Source of the DNA: a bacterium
Lineage (GTDB): Bacteria; Actinomycetota; Acidimicrobiia; Spongiisociales; JAHEDJ01
Assembly (NCBI GenBank): GCA_024641325.1
Contig: JAHEDJ010000005.1
Location: 48,817 to 88,662 of the forward strand
Direction of reading: 5' to 3'
DNA: 39,846 nt
The notes beneath the pieces are model-generated. The model had not been told where the DNA came from and did not search any database. It worked only from the letters and a program-made list of their open reading frames with translations. Positions within the stretch are counted from its first letter, which is position 1. Every line of letters begins with the position of its first letter. Shown in pieces: positions 1 through 8,173 of this stretch. The translations under genes and the position numbers were made by a program.

Positions 1-14
1 GAAGCTTCTGTGAA

Positions 15-20
15 TAGTGT
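15..20 (+). promoter_or_regulatory. -10 box TAGTGT, probable leaderless start
   Basis: TAGTGT ends 6 bases before the ATG at 27. That spacing puts the transcription start at or next to the start codon, and no ribosome binding site is visible. The -35 region lies outside the window. Confidence 0.45.
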
Positions 21-26
21 GGGGTC

Positions 27-1415
27 ATGCAGGCACGACCGAAGCCCACCGAGCAAGCCGACGTGGTCGTTGCCGGGGCAGGCATCGCCGGGATCTCGAC
101 GGCTTATCACCTTTCAGTTCGGCACGGAGTCGAGAAGGTCGTGTTGTGCGACCCGCTTCCCCCCTTGACCCTGACCAGCGACAAATCAACGGAGTGCTAC
201 CGAAACTGGTGGCCGGGGCCGGGTAGCGGCATGGTCGACCTGATGAACCGGTCGATCGACTTGCTCGAAGGTTGGGCTGCCGAGAGCGGCAACATCTTCA
301 ACCTCTCGCGCCGCGGCTACCTCTATGTCACCGCCGACCCGCATCGGCTGGCGAGTATGAGATCAGAGGCGGAGGCGATCTCCACTCTGGGAGCGGGAGA
401 GCTGCGGGTCCATCGGGGAACACCCGACGATCCCGCCTACACCCCGTCACTCCCCTCCGGGTATGAAGATGCCGTCGGCGGGGCTGATCTGTTCACGGAC
501 GGGGACAGTCTGCGGACCCATTTCCCGTACCTCTCTCGCGCGGTAGTCGGAGGGCTGCATGCGCGGCGGGCCGGCTGGTTCTCGGCGCAGCAGTTGGGAG
601 CCTGGCTGCTCGACCGGGTGAGAACGTCCGGCGCACGGTTGATAACCGACAAAGTGGTGGCTGTCGAAGCATCGGATGGAGTGGTGCGCGGGGTGCGCCT
701 GCAGTCGGGTGCCTCGATTGCCACGACGCGTTTCGTCAACGCGGCGGGACCCCTCGTCGGCGAAGTCGGCAAGCTGGCCGGCGCCGAACTTCCCGTATTC
801 TCCGAAGTCCACCGGAAGATCTCTTTCCGGGACTCACATTCATCGCTCCCCCGCACTGCTCCGATGTTGATCTGGAATGACGAGCAGAAGCTCGGCTGGA
901 CCGACGAGGAACGGTCTGAACTGATCGCAGACGACCGGCTTGCCTACCTGACCGACCCGCTCGGACCGGGAGCTCACTGCCGCCCGGAAGGGTCGGGTGA
1001 AGCTGTAACCGTGCTCGGATTGTGGGAGTACCACACCGATGTGCGCACTCCGACATTCCCGATTCCCGATGACCCCCTCTATCCGGAGATCGTCATGCGG
1101 GGCCTGGCCACGATGGTGCCTGCCTTTGGCAGCTACCTCGAGCGTCTCCCAAAGCCCCACATCGACGGCGGGTATTACACGAAGACAAGAGAGAATCGTC
1201 CGCTCATCGGGCCGGCCGGACCGGAGGGCTCGGTAGTGGTCGGTGCTCTCTCGGGCTACGGCGTCATGGCCGCTGCCGCGGCCGGAGAGCTCGGCGCGCT
1301 GCATGTCACCGGGGCTGCGTTGCCCGCCTATGCACGCTGGTTCGAGCCGGACCGGTATGAGGACCCTGAGTACCTCGAGCTTCTCGATCGGATGACGGAC
1401 TCAGGTCAGATCTGA
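27..1415 (+). CDS. FAD-dependent amine/amino-acid oxidoreductase (DAO family)
   Basis: This is a 462-aa flavoprotein of the D-amino-acid oxidase/sarcosine oxidase/glycine oxidase superfamily (DAO fold). Residues 13-22 form the Rossmann dinucleotide-binding motif GxGxxG (G17, G19, G22). The C-terminal region has the usual second FAD contact: an NRPLIGP stretch followed by a Gly/Ala-rich helix (about residues 391-420). Such enzymes oxidise a secondary or primary amine to an imine and reduce oxygen or an acceptor; the substrate cannot be read from the sequence. There is no signal peptide, so a cytoplasmic enzyme is expected. The ATG at 27 is preceded by a -10 box at leaderless distance. The next gene, an amidohydrolase, starts 61 bases downstream on the same strand with its own -10-like box. 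Confidence 0.85.
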   Translation: MQARPKPTEQADVVVAGAGIAGISTAYHLSVRHGVEKVVLCDPLPPLTLTSDKSTECYRNWWPGPGSGMVDLMNRSIDLLEGWAAESGNIFNLSRRGYLYVTADPHRLASMRSEAEAISTLGAGELRVHRGTPDDPAYTPSLPSGYEDAVGGADLFTDGDSLRTHFPYLSRAVVGGLHARRAGWFSAQQLGAWLLDRVRTSGARLITDKVVAVEASDGVVRGVRLQSGASIATTRFVNAAGPLVGEVGKLAGAELPVFSEVHRKISFRDSHSSLPRTAPMLIWNDEQKLGWTDEERSELIADDRLAYLTDPLGPGAHCRPEGSGEAVTVLGLWEYHTDVRTPTFPIPDDPLYPEIVMRGLATMVPAFGSYLERLPKPHIDGGYYTKTRENRPLIGPAGPEGSVVVGALSGYGVMAAAAAGELGALHVTGAALPAYARWFEPDRYEDPEYLELLDRMTDSGQI

Positions 1416-1444
1416 CGTCGTCCACGAACGGGCTGGGGAATCTC

Positions 1445-1450
1445 TAGCGT
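1445..1450 (+). promoter_or_regulatory. -10 box TAGCGT upstream of the amidohydrolase
   Basis: TAGCGT lies 26 bases before the GTG start at 1477, and a purine-rich GATTGGAG follows as a possible ribosome binding site. This would give a short leader. It suggests the amidohydrolase can be transcribed separately from the upstream oxidoreductase. Confidence 0.35.
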
Positions 1451-1476
1451 GGGAGCGAACCGAGATTGGAGCTCCA

Positions 1477-2658
1477 GTGGACCGCATCCTCTATCGAGAC
1501 GCCGCGCTGACCGACGCCAGATCGCCCCATCTGCAAGTGGGTGTGAGCGTCCTGGTTTCAGACGGCGCGATCGAATGGATGGGTCCGTCGGACTCCGAAC
1601 CGGATCCGGGCGACGCCCGGGTGGTCGACGCGGGCGGCACAACGATCATCCCTTCGATGGTCGACGCGCATAGCCATCTGAGCATGCCGGGCGGTTCCCA
1701 CTGGATCGACCGGGGACAGGATCCGCGCCCGGAACTCGAGCAGGTGGCAGAAGAGAACGCCCGGCTGCTCCTGGCGGCAGGCGTGCGCTGGGTACGAGAT
1801 GTCGGATCCCCGCGCCGGCCCGATCCGGCCGGTGGCGAACGGGCAATGACCATCCAGATGCGCAACGCTTGGGTCGGGCGAGGTCGCGATGCACCGTACA
1901 TTCGTGCCGCCGGAACGTGGTTGACGAAGTCGGGAGCGTTGCCGGCCGGCCTGACCGTCGAAGCGGAGGACGGCGAGGCGCTAGTTGCCGCCGCGCTGGG
2001 GCAGTTGGCAGAAGGTGCCGACCTGATAAAGCTGTACCTCGACGGCCCCGACAAGGACACCGCCCCGTGGACGGTCGACGAGGTTGGAGCGGTCGTGAGC
2101 GCCGTCCATGCTCGGGGGGCCAAGGTGACCGCCCACGCCACCCGACTCCACGGAACCCGGATCGGGGCTGAGGCCGGAGTCGACGCCATCGAGCACGGGT
2201 TCGAGATCGACGCCGACACCGCCGCAACTATGGCCACCAACGGGGTGTTCCTGGTCTCGACCCTGGCGGTCATGTCCTCGTGGCAATCGTTCTCGACCAC
2301 GACGACCATTCCACGCTTCGTCGAGGCCGGGTCGCGTTCCGCCATCGCAGACCGTCTCGAGCACGGGGAAGAGAGCCTTCGCATCGCCAGGAAGGCCGGA
2401 GTCCCGATCGCAGCCGGCACGGACTTCGGTGGGGGTTCGCTGCGTGCAAATCAACTCGCCTGGGAAGTAGAAGCGATGGTGCGGGCCGGCCTCGAACCGT
2501 GGGAAGCCCTGGCGGCGGTCACCTGGCGGGGTGGTGAGCTTCTAGGCGAACCCGGTGCAGGAGTGATCGAAGTTGGTGGACCCGCAGACTTCTTTCTCGT
2601 CCACGGTGACCCGCTCAGCGACCCGTCGGCACTGTGGAGGGTGTGGCGCGTTGCCTGA
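1477..2658 (+). CDS. amidohydrolase family protein (imidazolonepropionase/prolidase-like)
   Basis: A 393-aa metal-dependent hydrolase of the amidohydrolase superfamily. It has the N-terminal small beta domain, then the HxH metal site (H65, H67 in VDAHSH), a lysine positioned to be the carbamylated metal bridge (K185 in LIKLYLDG), two further metal histidines (H220 in TAHAT, H240 in IEHGFE) and the catalytic aspartate D316 in AGTDFG. All metal ligands appear intact, so it should be active. The family cleaves amide or ester bonds in small molecules, often cyclic amides or dipeptides; the substrate is not predictable here. The start is GTG at 1477, chosen because the N-terminal beta strand begins there. 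It may act with the upstream oxidoreductase in degrading a nitrogenous compound, which is inference from adjacency only. Confidence 0.85.
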   Translation: MDRILYRDAALTDARSPHLQVGVSVLVSDGAIEWMGPSDSEPDPGDARVVDAGGTTIIPSMVDAHSHLSMPGGSHWIDRGQDPRPELEQVAEENARLLLAAGVRWVRDVGSPRRPDPAGGERAMTIQMRNAWVGRGRDAPYIRAAGTWLTKSGALPAGLTVEAEDGEALVAAALGQLAEGADLIKLYLDGPDKDTAPWTVDEVGAVVSAVHARGAKVTAHATRLHGTRIGAEAGVDAIEHGFEIDADTAATMATNGVFLVSTLAVMSSWQSFSTTTTIPRFVEAGSRSAIADRLEHGEESLRIARKAGVPIAAGTDFGGGSLRANQLAWEVEAMVRAGLEPWEALAAVTWRGGELLGEPGAGVIEVGGPADFFLVHGDPLSDPSALWRVWRVA

Positions 2659-2690
2659 CCATTTCCCGCGATTGTGTGGTGGTTGGCCAC

Positions 2691-2696
2691 TAAGTT
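2691..2696 (+). promoter_or_regulatory. -10 box TAAGTT, probable leaderless start
   Basis: TAAGTT ends 8 bases before the ATG at 2705 and no Shine-Dalgarno sequence is present. The rhomboid gene therefore probably has its own near-leaderless promoter. Confidence 0.45.
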
Positions 2697-2704
2697 GACC
2701 CACG

Positions 2705-3274
2705 ATGGATGACACGGCCGAACGGAAGGCTCCGGTCAGGGAGGTTCAGGTTCTCTTCGGCCTGGTCGCACTGCTGTGGCTCATCGAGATCGTCGACAGC
2801 GTGTTTCTGGATGATGCGCTGCAAACTCAAGGGATCACGCCGCGCACACTCTCAGGTTTCGACGGGATCCTGTGGGCGCCATTTCTCCACGGCACCTTCG
2901 GACATCTCATCTCTAACACGATCCCGTTCATCGTCGTCGGCGGGCTGGTCATGTTGCGGGGCCTCCGTCGCTGGATCGCCGTCAGCCTCGTAATCATGCT
3001 GGTCGGCGGATTGGCCGTCTGGCTGTTCGCCAGAGCCCACATCCATATCGGCGTGAGCATCCTCATCTTCGGATACATCGGGTACCTGCTCGTCGTCGGA
3101 TTCATCGAGAAGGATCTGCTGTGGAAGGCCGTCGGGGTCGGAGTCTTCGTGTTCTATGGAGGAGCAATCCTCGTCGGCATCCTTCCGATCCAACGGGGAA
3201 TCTCGTGGGAGGGCCATTTGTTCGGACTCGGTGCGGGCGTGCTGGCGGCCTTTCTGCTGAGCAAACCGAGATAG
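2705..3274 (+). CDS. rhomboid-family intramembrane serine protease
   Basis: A 189-aa polytopic membrane protein with about six hydrophobic segments. The rhomboid signature is present: H62, H67 and N71 in an HxxxxHxxxN arrangement on the second helix, the catalytic serine S118 in a GVS motif (the canonical form is GxS), and the paired histidine H171 in the last helix (EGHLFG). These residues indicate a catalytically competent, compact bacterial rhomboid. Such proteases cleave transmembrane substrates within the bilayer. The nucleophile loop is less glycine-rich than the usual GASG. No soluble accessory domain is fused. The gene ends just before the tandem palindromic repeat shared with the convergent MFS gene. 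Confidence 0.82.
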   Translation: MDDTAERKAPVREVQVLFGLVALLWLIEIVDSVFLDDALQTQGITPRTLSGFDGILWAPFLHGTFGHLISNTIPFIVVGGLVMLRGLRRWIAVSLVIMLVGGLAVWLFARAHIHIGVSILIFGYIGYLLVVGFIEKDLLWKAVGVGVFVFYGGAILVGILPIQRGISWEGHLFGLGAGVLAAFLLSKPR

Positions 3275-3282
3275 ACACTCGA

Positions 3283-3391
3283 TTTCTCGGCAATACTGTT
3301 GTTCCCGGGGATTAACAGCATTGCTGAGAAAGTGCTCTTTGGTTTCTCGGCAATACTGTTGTTCTCGGGGATTAACAGCATTGCTGAGAAA
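3283..3391. repeat. tandem pair of palindromic elements, 60-bp period (locus A)
   Basis: Two near-identical 49-nt hairpins (3283-3331 and 3343-3391) begin exactly 60 bases apart and differ at a single loop base. Each has 18-nt arms, TTTCTCGGCAATACTGTT and AACAGCATTGCTGAGAAA, around a 13-nt loop. The arms are not perfect complements: position 7 is G in one and A in the other, and position 13 is A versus G, leaving two non-Watson-Crick pairs. The pair fills the whole gap between the convergent rhomboid and MFS genes. A second pair with related arms is at 14145-14253. Neither strand has a strong U-tract, so a classical terminator role is only one option; a REP/MITE-like mobile element is another. 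Confidence 0.85.
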
Positions 3392-3393
3392 TC

Positions 3394-4662
3394 TCAGCGA
3401 TTGTCCCGGATCGAGACAAGCAGGCCGGACACGATCACCGCCTGCGCCGCCAACGCCGACGTGCCGGCGAGTGCCAGGCCCAGCGACACCCCGAGTGGAA
3501 CGGCTACGGGCACGATCGCCCCTATCACCCAGGCGATCTGAAAGAGGGTCTCAGAGCGTGTAAACGCCAGCCCGCGCAGGTCGGTCCTCGTGTGGTGCTG
3601 AAGCATCCCGTCGAATGCGAACTTCGCCGTTCCCCAGGCCAGTCCGGCCCCGGCAGCGACTGCCGCGCCTGCCGCTAGGCCGAACACCTGCGCGGCGATG
3701 AAGGCGGCCGCCGCCTGAATGGCCAACGCCGAAACCACCATCGGTTCCTCCCGCAAACGTCGCTCCAACCACGGTGCCAGCAGTGACGCCAACCCGAAGC
3801 CGGCGCCGGCAGCTGCCAGCAGAGCTCCGAAGTCGAGCAACCCTGCATCAACCTCTTTGAAGGCAAAAGCAAGAAGGAGAACGAGAAACCCGTGGAGCAA
3901 CCGCACCATCGCAGTGGCCGTCATCGACAGCCGGACTACCCGCGGCGGCGACCAAACCCGACCCCGATCCATCTCGAAGCCTTGCACTTGCGCCGGACTC
4001 TCGATCCCGAGTGCCAGCACGGCTGTGGCGATATACGCGCCCACGGCAAGCACCAGGGAAGCCTCCGGTCCCAGTGTCTCCATCAATAGGGCCCCAAGCG
4101 GAGCGGCCACTGCTCCGGCGGCCAAGCCCACCTGCGCCAGCCGCGAGTTCGCCGCCACCAGGGCCACCGACTCGGGCACGGTGATCGGCAGCAGGGAACT
4201 CCTGGCGATTCCATGCAGACGAGATAACACAAGGAGCCCGAAGGCGAGCGGGAACAGCCAGAAACCGTCGAGTCCTACGAGCAGCAGAACCACCGTCACC
4301 ACAGCACGCAGACTGCCGCTACCGACCAGTCCAACACGATACGGGTTGGGCAGATGGGCGAATATCCGGGGGAGGAAGGGGCTGAGGACGATGAACGGTG
4401 CCAGCGTGAGGAGCAGATACAGAGCCACCTTGCCCCTGGCTTCCGCCGAGGGCACGTCGAAGAAGATCGTCCCGGCCAATCCGATCGCGACCAGCGTGTC
4501 GCCGGCGTAGGCCACCGCCTGGGTGACCGCCAGTCGCTTGAAGGCGGGACCGTGCACCGACACCCAACGGTCGACGCTTCGCCCCCCTGCCAGCATCGCC
4601 TGCTTGGCACCATTGGCGACCGCCCGACCGACTTGTCGTGCCGACGTAGGCTTTCCCACCAT
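3394..4662 (-). CDS. MFS-type membrane transporter
   Basis: A 422-aa protein with about twelve hydrophobic segments and short connecting loops, fitting the major facilitator superfamily. The first helix region (about residues 40-60) contains AYAGDTLVAIGLAGTIFF, and Arg-rich cytoplasmic loops occur at about 120-135 and 300. There is no recognisable substrate-specific motif. I chose the ATG at 4662 because a purine-rich GAAGGGAAG lies just upstream on the reverse strand. An in-frame start at 4719 would add 19 residues rich in Arg and Trp that look non-native. It is transcribed divergently from the pilT gene, and its 3' end abuts the palindromic repeat. Substrate and direction of transport are unknown. 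Confidence 0.7.
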   Translation of the reverse strand: MVGKPTSARQVGRAVANGAKQAMLAGGRSVDRWVSVHGPAFKRLAVTQAVAYAGDTLVAIGLAGTIFFDVPSAEARGKVALYLLLTLAPFIVLSPFLPRIFAHLPNPYRVGLVGSGSLRAVVTVVLLLVGLDGFWLFPLAFGLLVLSRLHGIARSSLLPITVPESVALVAANSRLAQVGLAAGAVAAPLGALLMETLGPEASLVLAVGAYIATAVLALGIESPAQVQGFEMDRGRVWSPPRVVRLSMTATAMVRLLHGFLVLLLAFAFKEVDAGLLDFGALLAAAGAGFGLASLLAPWLERRLREEPMVVSALAIQAAAAFIAAQVFGLAAGAAVAAGAGLAWGTAKFAFDGMLQHHTRTDLRGLAFTRSETLFQIAWVIGAIVPVAVPLGVSLGLALAGTSALAAQAVIVSGLLVSIRDNR

Positions 4663-4797
4663 CACGGCTTCCCTTCGACACCACCAGTCTGGTCCAATGC
4701 GCGGCGCGTGCAACCGCAAACATCCTCAAACCTCTCAAGAATTCGTTCACCGGAGCCGATTACCAACCTCCACGGACGACCAGCAGGGACGGCAGAC

Positions 4798-5868
4798 TTG
4801 GCTCAACTCGACACACTGTTTCGCGCCATGCAAGAGCACGGCGCGTCGGACTTGCACCTCGTCACCGGCAACCCACCGATCATGCGTATCGATGGCGACC
4901 TCGTACGTCTCAAGAGCCAGGTTCTCAACGACGCGACCCTCCGGCCCCTCCTTCAGGAAATCACGCCACCTTCACTGTGGAAGACGTACTCAGAGCTGGG
5001 CGATGCCGACTTCGGGTACGAACTCAATGGAGTCGCCCGGTTCCGGGCCAACCTCTTCCTTCAGAAGAACGGGGCAGCAGCAGTCTTTCGGTTGATCCCC
5101 TCACACATCATGACCTGTGCTGAACTCGGTCTTCCTGAACAAGTCGGAAGGCTCGCCCACCTCCGCCAGGGTTTGGTGCTCGTGACGGGCCCAACCGGGT
5201 CGGGCAAATCGACCACGCTGGCGGCAATCATCGACGAGGTCAACAAGACACGATCCGACAACCTGATCACGATCGAGGATCCCATCGAATTCGTCCACAA
5301 GGGTATAAAGGCCCTGGTGAGCCACCGTGAGGTCGGCAATCACACAGAGTCCTTCGCAACAGCCTTGCGCTCCGTGCTGCGCGAGGATCCGGACGTCATC
5401 ATGGTCGGCGAGATGCGGGATCTGGAGACAATCCGCCTGGCGCTCGAAGCGGCGTCCACAGGTCATCTCGTCTTCGGGACGCTCCATACGCTCAACTCGG
5501 CGAAGACGGTGGACAGGATCGTCGAGGTTTTCCCTTCCCGCGAGCAACCGCAGATTCGTTCCACGCTCGCCGACTCCCTCAAGGCCGTTATCGCTCAGAC
5601 GTTGTTCAAACGCGTCGACCAACCGGGCCGCATCGCCGCGCTGGAATTGATGATGTGCACCCCGGCTATCGCCAACCTCATCCGTGAAGGCAAGACGTTC
5701 CAGATTCCTTCGGCACTCCAGACCGGAAAGAAGGAAGGGATGCGAACGATGGACGCCTCGATCGTAGAGCTCCTCCAGGCCGGCAAGATCGATCCGCTCG
5801 ACGCGCTGGACAAGGTTCTCAACGACGATTCGATAGCCCCGTACCTCTCGCAAACGGGGATGCGATGA
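4798..5868 (+). CDS. pilT: PilT-type retraction ATPase (twitching motility/secretion ATPase)
   Basis: A hexameric secretion ATPase of the PilT subfamily, 356 aa from the TTG at 4798, close to normal PilT length. The N-terminal part has the family motif GASDLHLV (about residues 14-21). The ATPase core has Walker A GPTGSGKST (131-139), the Asp box ITIEDPIEF (about 157-165), Walker B/GEMRD (about 198-207) and the His box GTLHT. The C-terminal AIANLIREGK matches the AIRNLIRE motif typical of PilT. In pilus systems PilT powers pilus disassembly. The frame is open for 444 bases upstream over the antisense MFS gene, but only the part from 4798 resembles PilT; ATG at 4828 is an alternative start. No other pilus gene is in the window, so it is an orphan here. 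It overlaps the next gene by four bases. Confidence 0.9.
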   Translation: MAQLDTLFRAMQEHGASDLHLVTGNPPIMRIDGDLVRLKSQVLNDATLRPLLQEITPPSLWKTYSELGDADFGYELNGVARFRANLFLQKNGAAAVFRLIPSHIMTCAELGLPEQVGRLAHLRQGLVLVTGPTGSGKSTTLAAIIDEVNKTRSDNLITIEDPIEFVHKGIKALVSHREVGNHTESFATALRSVLREDPDVIMVGEMRDLETIRLALEAASTGHLVFGTLHTLNSAKTVDRIVEVFPSREQPQIRSTLADSLKAVIAQTLFKRVDQPGRIAALELMMCTPAIANLIREGKTFQIPSALQTGKKEGMRTMDASIVELLQAGKIDPLDALDKVLNDDSIAPYLSQTGMR

Positions 5869-6320
5869 GCAGCCCTCTTCTCGTCGAGAAGCGGTCGCAG
5901 CCGGCGGACGTGTTCCTGTCGGACGGTCGGGTGATCGAAGCTCTTGTTTTTGTGGCCGAGTTTGCGCAGACATATGAGGGCCCGCAAACCGTGAGGGACC
6001 TGATGGAGGAGCCGGGCGACGTACTACCTGCCGTCGACAGCGCGGGTGAGTTCATTCTCATTCACAAGCCGGCAGTGAGTGCGATGTCGGTGCTGCCATC
6101 CGATCACGATCTGCGCGGATACTGGCATGAAACCCCGGCCACGCTCCGACTCACCGGTGGACACCGTATCGATGGTTCGCTCCTGGTGGAAGACGGATCA
6201 GGAGAGCGCCTGTCCGACGCCATCAACAATGCACGCGACTGGATCCGTATCCGGCACTCCGACAACCTCATCTGGATACGCGTTTCAGCGCTCGTGTCTG
6301 CGAGAAGCCCTGAAGCCTGA
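5865..6320 (+). CDS. hypothetical protein coupled to pilT
   Basis: A 151-aa soluble protein of unknown function. Its ATG overlaps the pilT stop (ATGA), so the two are probably translated together. It has no signal peptide, membrane segment or Cys cluster. It is predicted to be mostly beta strands in two halves: residues 1-75 (starting with a DVFLSDGRVIEAL stretch) and 76-145 (with a RLTGGHRIDGSLLV strand pair and an IRIRHSDNLIWIRVSAL end). The two halves share a pattern of strand, glycine turn and strand and may be related. I do not recognise the family. The tight coupling suggests a partner or regulator of the ATPase, which is inference. Confidence 0.75.
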   Translation: MSSPLLVEKRSQPADVFLSDGRVIEALVFVAEFAQTYEGPQTVRDLMEEPGDVLPAVDSAGEFILIHKPAVSAMSVLPSDHDLRGYWHETPATLRLTGGHRIDGSLLVEDGSGERLSDAINNARDWIRIRHSDNLIWIRVSALVSARSPEA

Positions 6321-6390
6321 CCCGGTGCCGGTTTCCCGGGATGTGTCATCGTCGGCGGAAAAACACCCCGGGGCTGCCTCCGAAACTGAG

Positions 6391-6396
6391 TAAGTT
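6391..6396 (+). promoter_or_regulatory. -10 box TAAGTT, probable leaderless start
   Basis: TAAGTT ends 6 bases before the ATG at 6403, with only CTGAG/GTCCCC around it and no ribosome binding site. This is the expected geometry for a leaderless transcript of the acetyltransferase gene. Confidence 0.45.
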
Positions 6397-6402
6397 GTCC
6401 CC

Positions 6403-7392
6403 ATGGACATTCATCTCCCCCCGATTCCCGGCATATCGGCCCGCCCATTCGGCAGGGAAGGCGACGCGCAACTCGTTGCCGAACTCGTCGTCGCCGAAGC
6501 CAGAGCAGACGGCGGGGATGACACAGTCATGACCGGCGAAGAAGTCGAAGTGGCCTTTCGAAATACCGAGCACATGGACCTCCAGAAGGACTTTCGATTC
6601 ATTGAGGTCGACGGCAATGCAGTCGCTTACGTGACCTGCCGCTGGTGGGATGAGACCGACGGACCGCGAATCTACCGGCACATGTGCAAGGTCGTGCCGG
6701 AATGGCGGAACAAAGGCATAGGCTCGGCGATGCTTGCTTGGGCTCAAGGTCGCCTGGCCGAGCGGGCCACCGGACACGCGACCGAGCGCCCAAAGGTCTA
6801 CCGCACCGATGTCGACGAACCGGCCGCCGGCGGTATGGCTCTTCTGGAAAGGGACGGATACCGGGCCATCCAACACGGCGCCACACTCGTCCGCCCGAAT
6901 CTGGACGACATCCCCGAGGCCCCACTTCCGAAAGGATTGGAGATTCGTCCGGTAGCAGATGATCAACTCAGGACAATCTACGAGGCCGACATCGAAGCCT
7001 TCCGCGATCACTGGGGCTTCTCCGAGCCTACGGAGAAGGACTGGAAGGCGTTCCTCGAGTTTCCATACCGCGATGAATCCCTTTGGAAGGTGGCATGGGA
7101 CGGTGACCGGGTCGTAGGTCAGGTCCGATCCTTCATCAACGAGGTCGAGAACCGGGAGAACGGCCGCAAGCGAGGGTGGGCCGAGTTCATCTCGACGGCG
7201 AGGGAGTGGCGCGGCAAGGGCGTAGCGACTGCACTCATATGCGCCAGCCTGCGAGAACTGGCAGCGCGAGGGATGGAAGAAGCCGCGCTGGGCGTCCATG
7301 TTGAGAACCCGCACGGTGCCTATCGGCTCTATCAGAGCCTCGGTTTCGAGGTCATCAGCTTTGGGACCACTTACGAGAAGGCGATGACCTAG
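6403..7392 (+). CDS. tandem GNAT-family N-acetyltransferase
   Basis: A 329-aa protein with two GNAT domains in one chain. The first (about residues 10-165) has the acetyl-CoA motif A as VVPEWRNKGIGSAML (about 98-112). The second (about 180-329) has it as AREWRGKGVATALI (about 267-280) and ends with the typical YRLYQSLGFEVI segment. Both pyrophosphate-binding loops (RxxGxG/A) look intact, although in tandem proteins such as MshD usually only one domain is catalytic. The protein lacks features that would allow a mycothiol synthase assignment, so the substrate is left open. It is a cytoplasmic enzyme. The gene has its own -10 box and is followed by a strong hairpin. Confidence 0.85.
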   Translation: MDIHLPPIPGISARPFGREGDAQLVAELVVAEARADGGDDTVMTGEEVEVAFRNTEHMDLQKDFRFIEVDGNAVAYVTCRWWDETDGPRIYRHMCKVVPEWRNKGIGSAMLAWAQGRLAERATGHATERPKVYRTDVDEPAAGGMALLERDGYRAIQHGATLVRPNLDDIPEAPLPKGLEIRPVADDQLRTIYEADIEAFRDHWGFSEPTEKDWKAFLEFPYRDESLWKVAWDGDRVVGQVRSFINEVENRENGRKRGWAEFISTAREWRGKGVATALICASLRELAARGMEEAALGVHVENPHGAYRLYQSLGFEVISFGTTYEKAMT

Positions 7393-7400
7393 GCAAAAGA

Positions 7401-7426
7401 GTGTCCCCGCCGCCTGGCGGGGACAC
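7401..7426 (-). terminator. intrinsic terminator hairpin (reverse strand)
   Basis: A perfect 11-bp stem (GTGTCCCCGCC/GGCGGGGACAC) with a 4-base loop lies between the convergent GNAT gene and the membrane-protein gene at 7449. Read on the reverse strand it is followed by TCTTTTGCC, a short U-tract, so it should terminate the 8485-to-7449 transcript. On the forward strand the following bases are not T-rich, though the stem could still protect the GNAT mRNA end. Confidence 0.75.
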
Positions 7427-7448
7427 TGCGCTCGGGGATTGGTGGTTG

Positions 7449-8150
7449 CTAGGCGACCGGAGCCGGTTCGAGCGGGCGTTGCTGCTGCGAAACAACGGCG
7501 GCCGGAGGATCACTCCGCACGCCGAAGTAGGTAAGCGCGACTCCAACCGCGAGGCCGATGAGGCCGACCACCAGGATGGCGGCGCCGATCGGCTGGAGGA
7601 ATGGAACCCTGGCGGCAACGGTAACCGAGCTATCGATGCCGGCCGTGCCGTCCTCGTTCATGACGACGACCGACCAGCGGCCCGACTCGAGGTCCCAGTT
7701 CAGGACATCATCGAGAGTCGAGGCCACCCAGAAGTCCTGATCGGCGGGCGCTCCGATACGCGCGGAACCGGCGAAATCGTCGAGGACCACGTTGTCGCCG
7801 AAGACCTCCACGACCGAGTAGGAGCCGCCGGCCAGGAATCGGTTGACGTCACTCGACGGACCGATGCCGACGAACAATCCCTTGTCGCTGCGAGGGTTCA
7901 CGGCGAGACGGGTCTCTATGTTGTCGATCCCCAGGAAGACGCCGCCCCTGACCGGTTCGTCGAAGAAGATATCGATGTCATCACCGACCAGGGCGGCCGA
8001 GTCGGTTCGGACTCGCACCGGACCTGCGGAGATGAAGCCGTCTGCATCATCGGTGGCGACGACCAGGAACGTTCCGGCGGCCACCAGTCCGAGGCTGCCG
8101 ACAACCATCGTGATTCCGACGAAGGCTGCAATGAGTTTGCCTATACGCAT
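7449..8150 (-). CDS. hypothetical two-TM membrane protein downstream of pspC
   Basis: A 233-aa protein with an N-terminal hydrophobic segment (about residues 5-30), an extracytoplasmic beta-rich region of about 160 residues, and a second membrane helix (about 187-212) followed by a short Gln/Pro-rich tail. The outer region has repeated patterns of Gly-Asp turns and VxV strands. I do not recognise the family. The ATG is preceded on the reverse strand by a clear AGGAG ribosome binding site, 23 bases after the PspC-domain gene, so the two form an operon ending at the hairpin at 7401-7426. A role in envelope-stress sensing alongside the PspC protein is inference. Confidence 0.75.
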   Translation of the reverse strand: MRIGKLIAAFVGITMVVGSLGLVAAGTFLVVATDDADGFISAGPVRVRTDSAALVGDDIDIFFDEPVRGGVFLGIDNIETRLAVNPRSDKGLFVGIGPSSDVNRFLAGGSYSVVEVFGDNVVLDDFAGSARIGAPADQDFWVASTLDDVLNWDLESGRWSVVVMNEDGTAGIDSSVTVAARVPFLQPIGAAILVVGLIGLAVGVALTYFGVRSDPPAAVVSQQQRPLEPAPVA

Positions 8151-8173
8151 GAGTGTTTCTCCTGTTTCTCTTT

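Noticed and set aside
1491-2420. Long reverse-strand open frame over the amidohydrolase gene
   Set aside because: Low-complexity Ser/Arg/Pro translation without recognisable motifs; it is the GC-rich shadow of the real gene.
3283-3391. Possible CRISPR array
   Set aside because: Only two units, the units are hairpins with an 11-bp spacer of no array type, and no cas genes are present.
3719-4510. Forward open frame of 263 codons antisense to the MFS gene
   Set aside because: Thr/Ser/Arg-rich translation, no motif, and fully inside a well-supported reverse gene.
5101-5973. Reverse open frame of 290 codons antisense to pilT
   Set aside because: The translation has no family features and pilT itself is beyond doubt.
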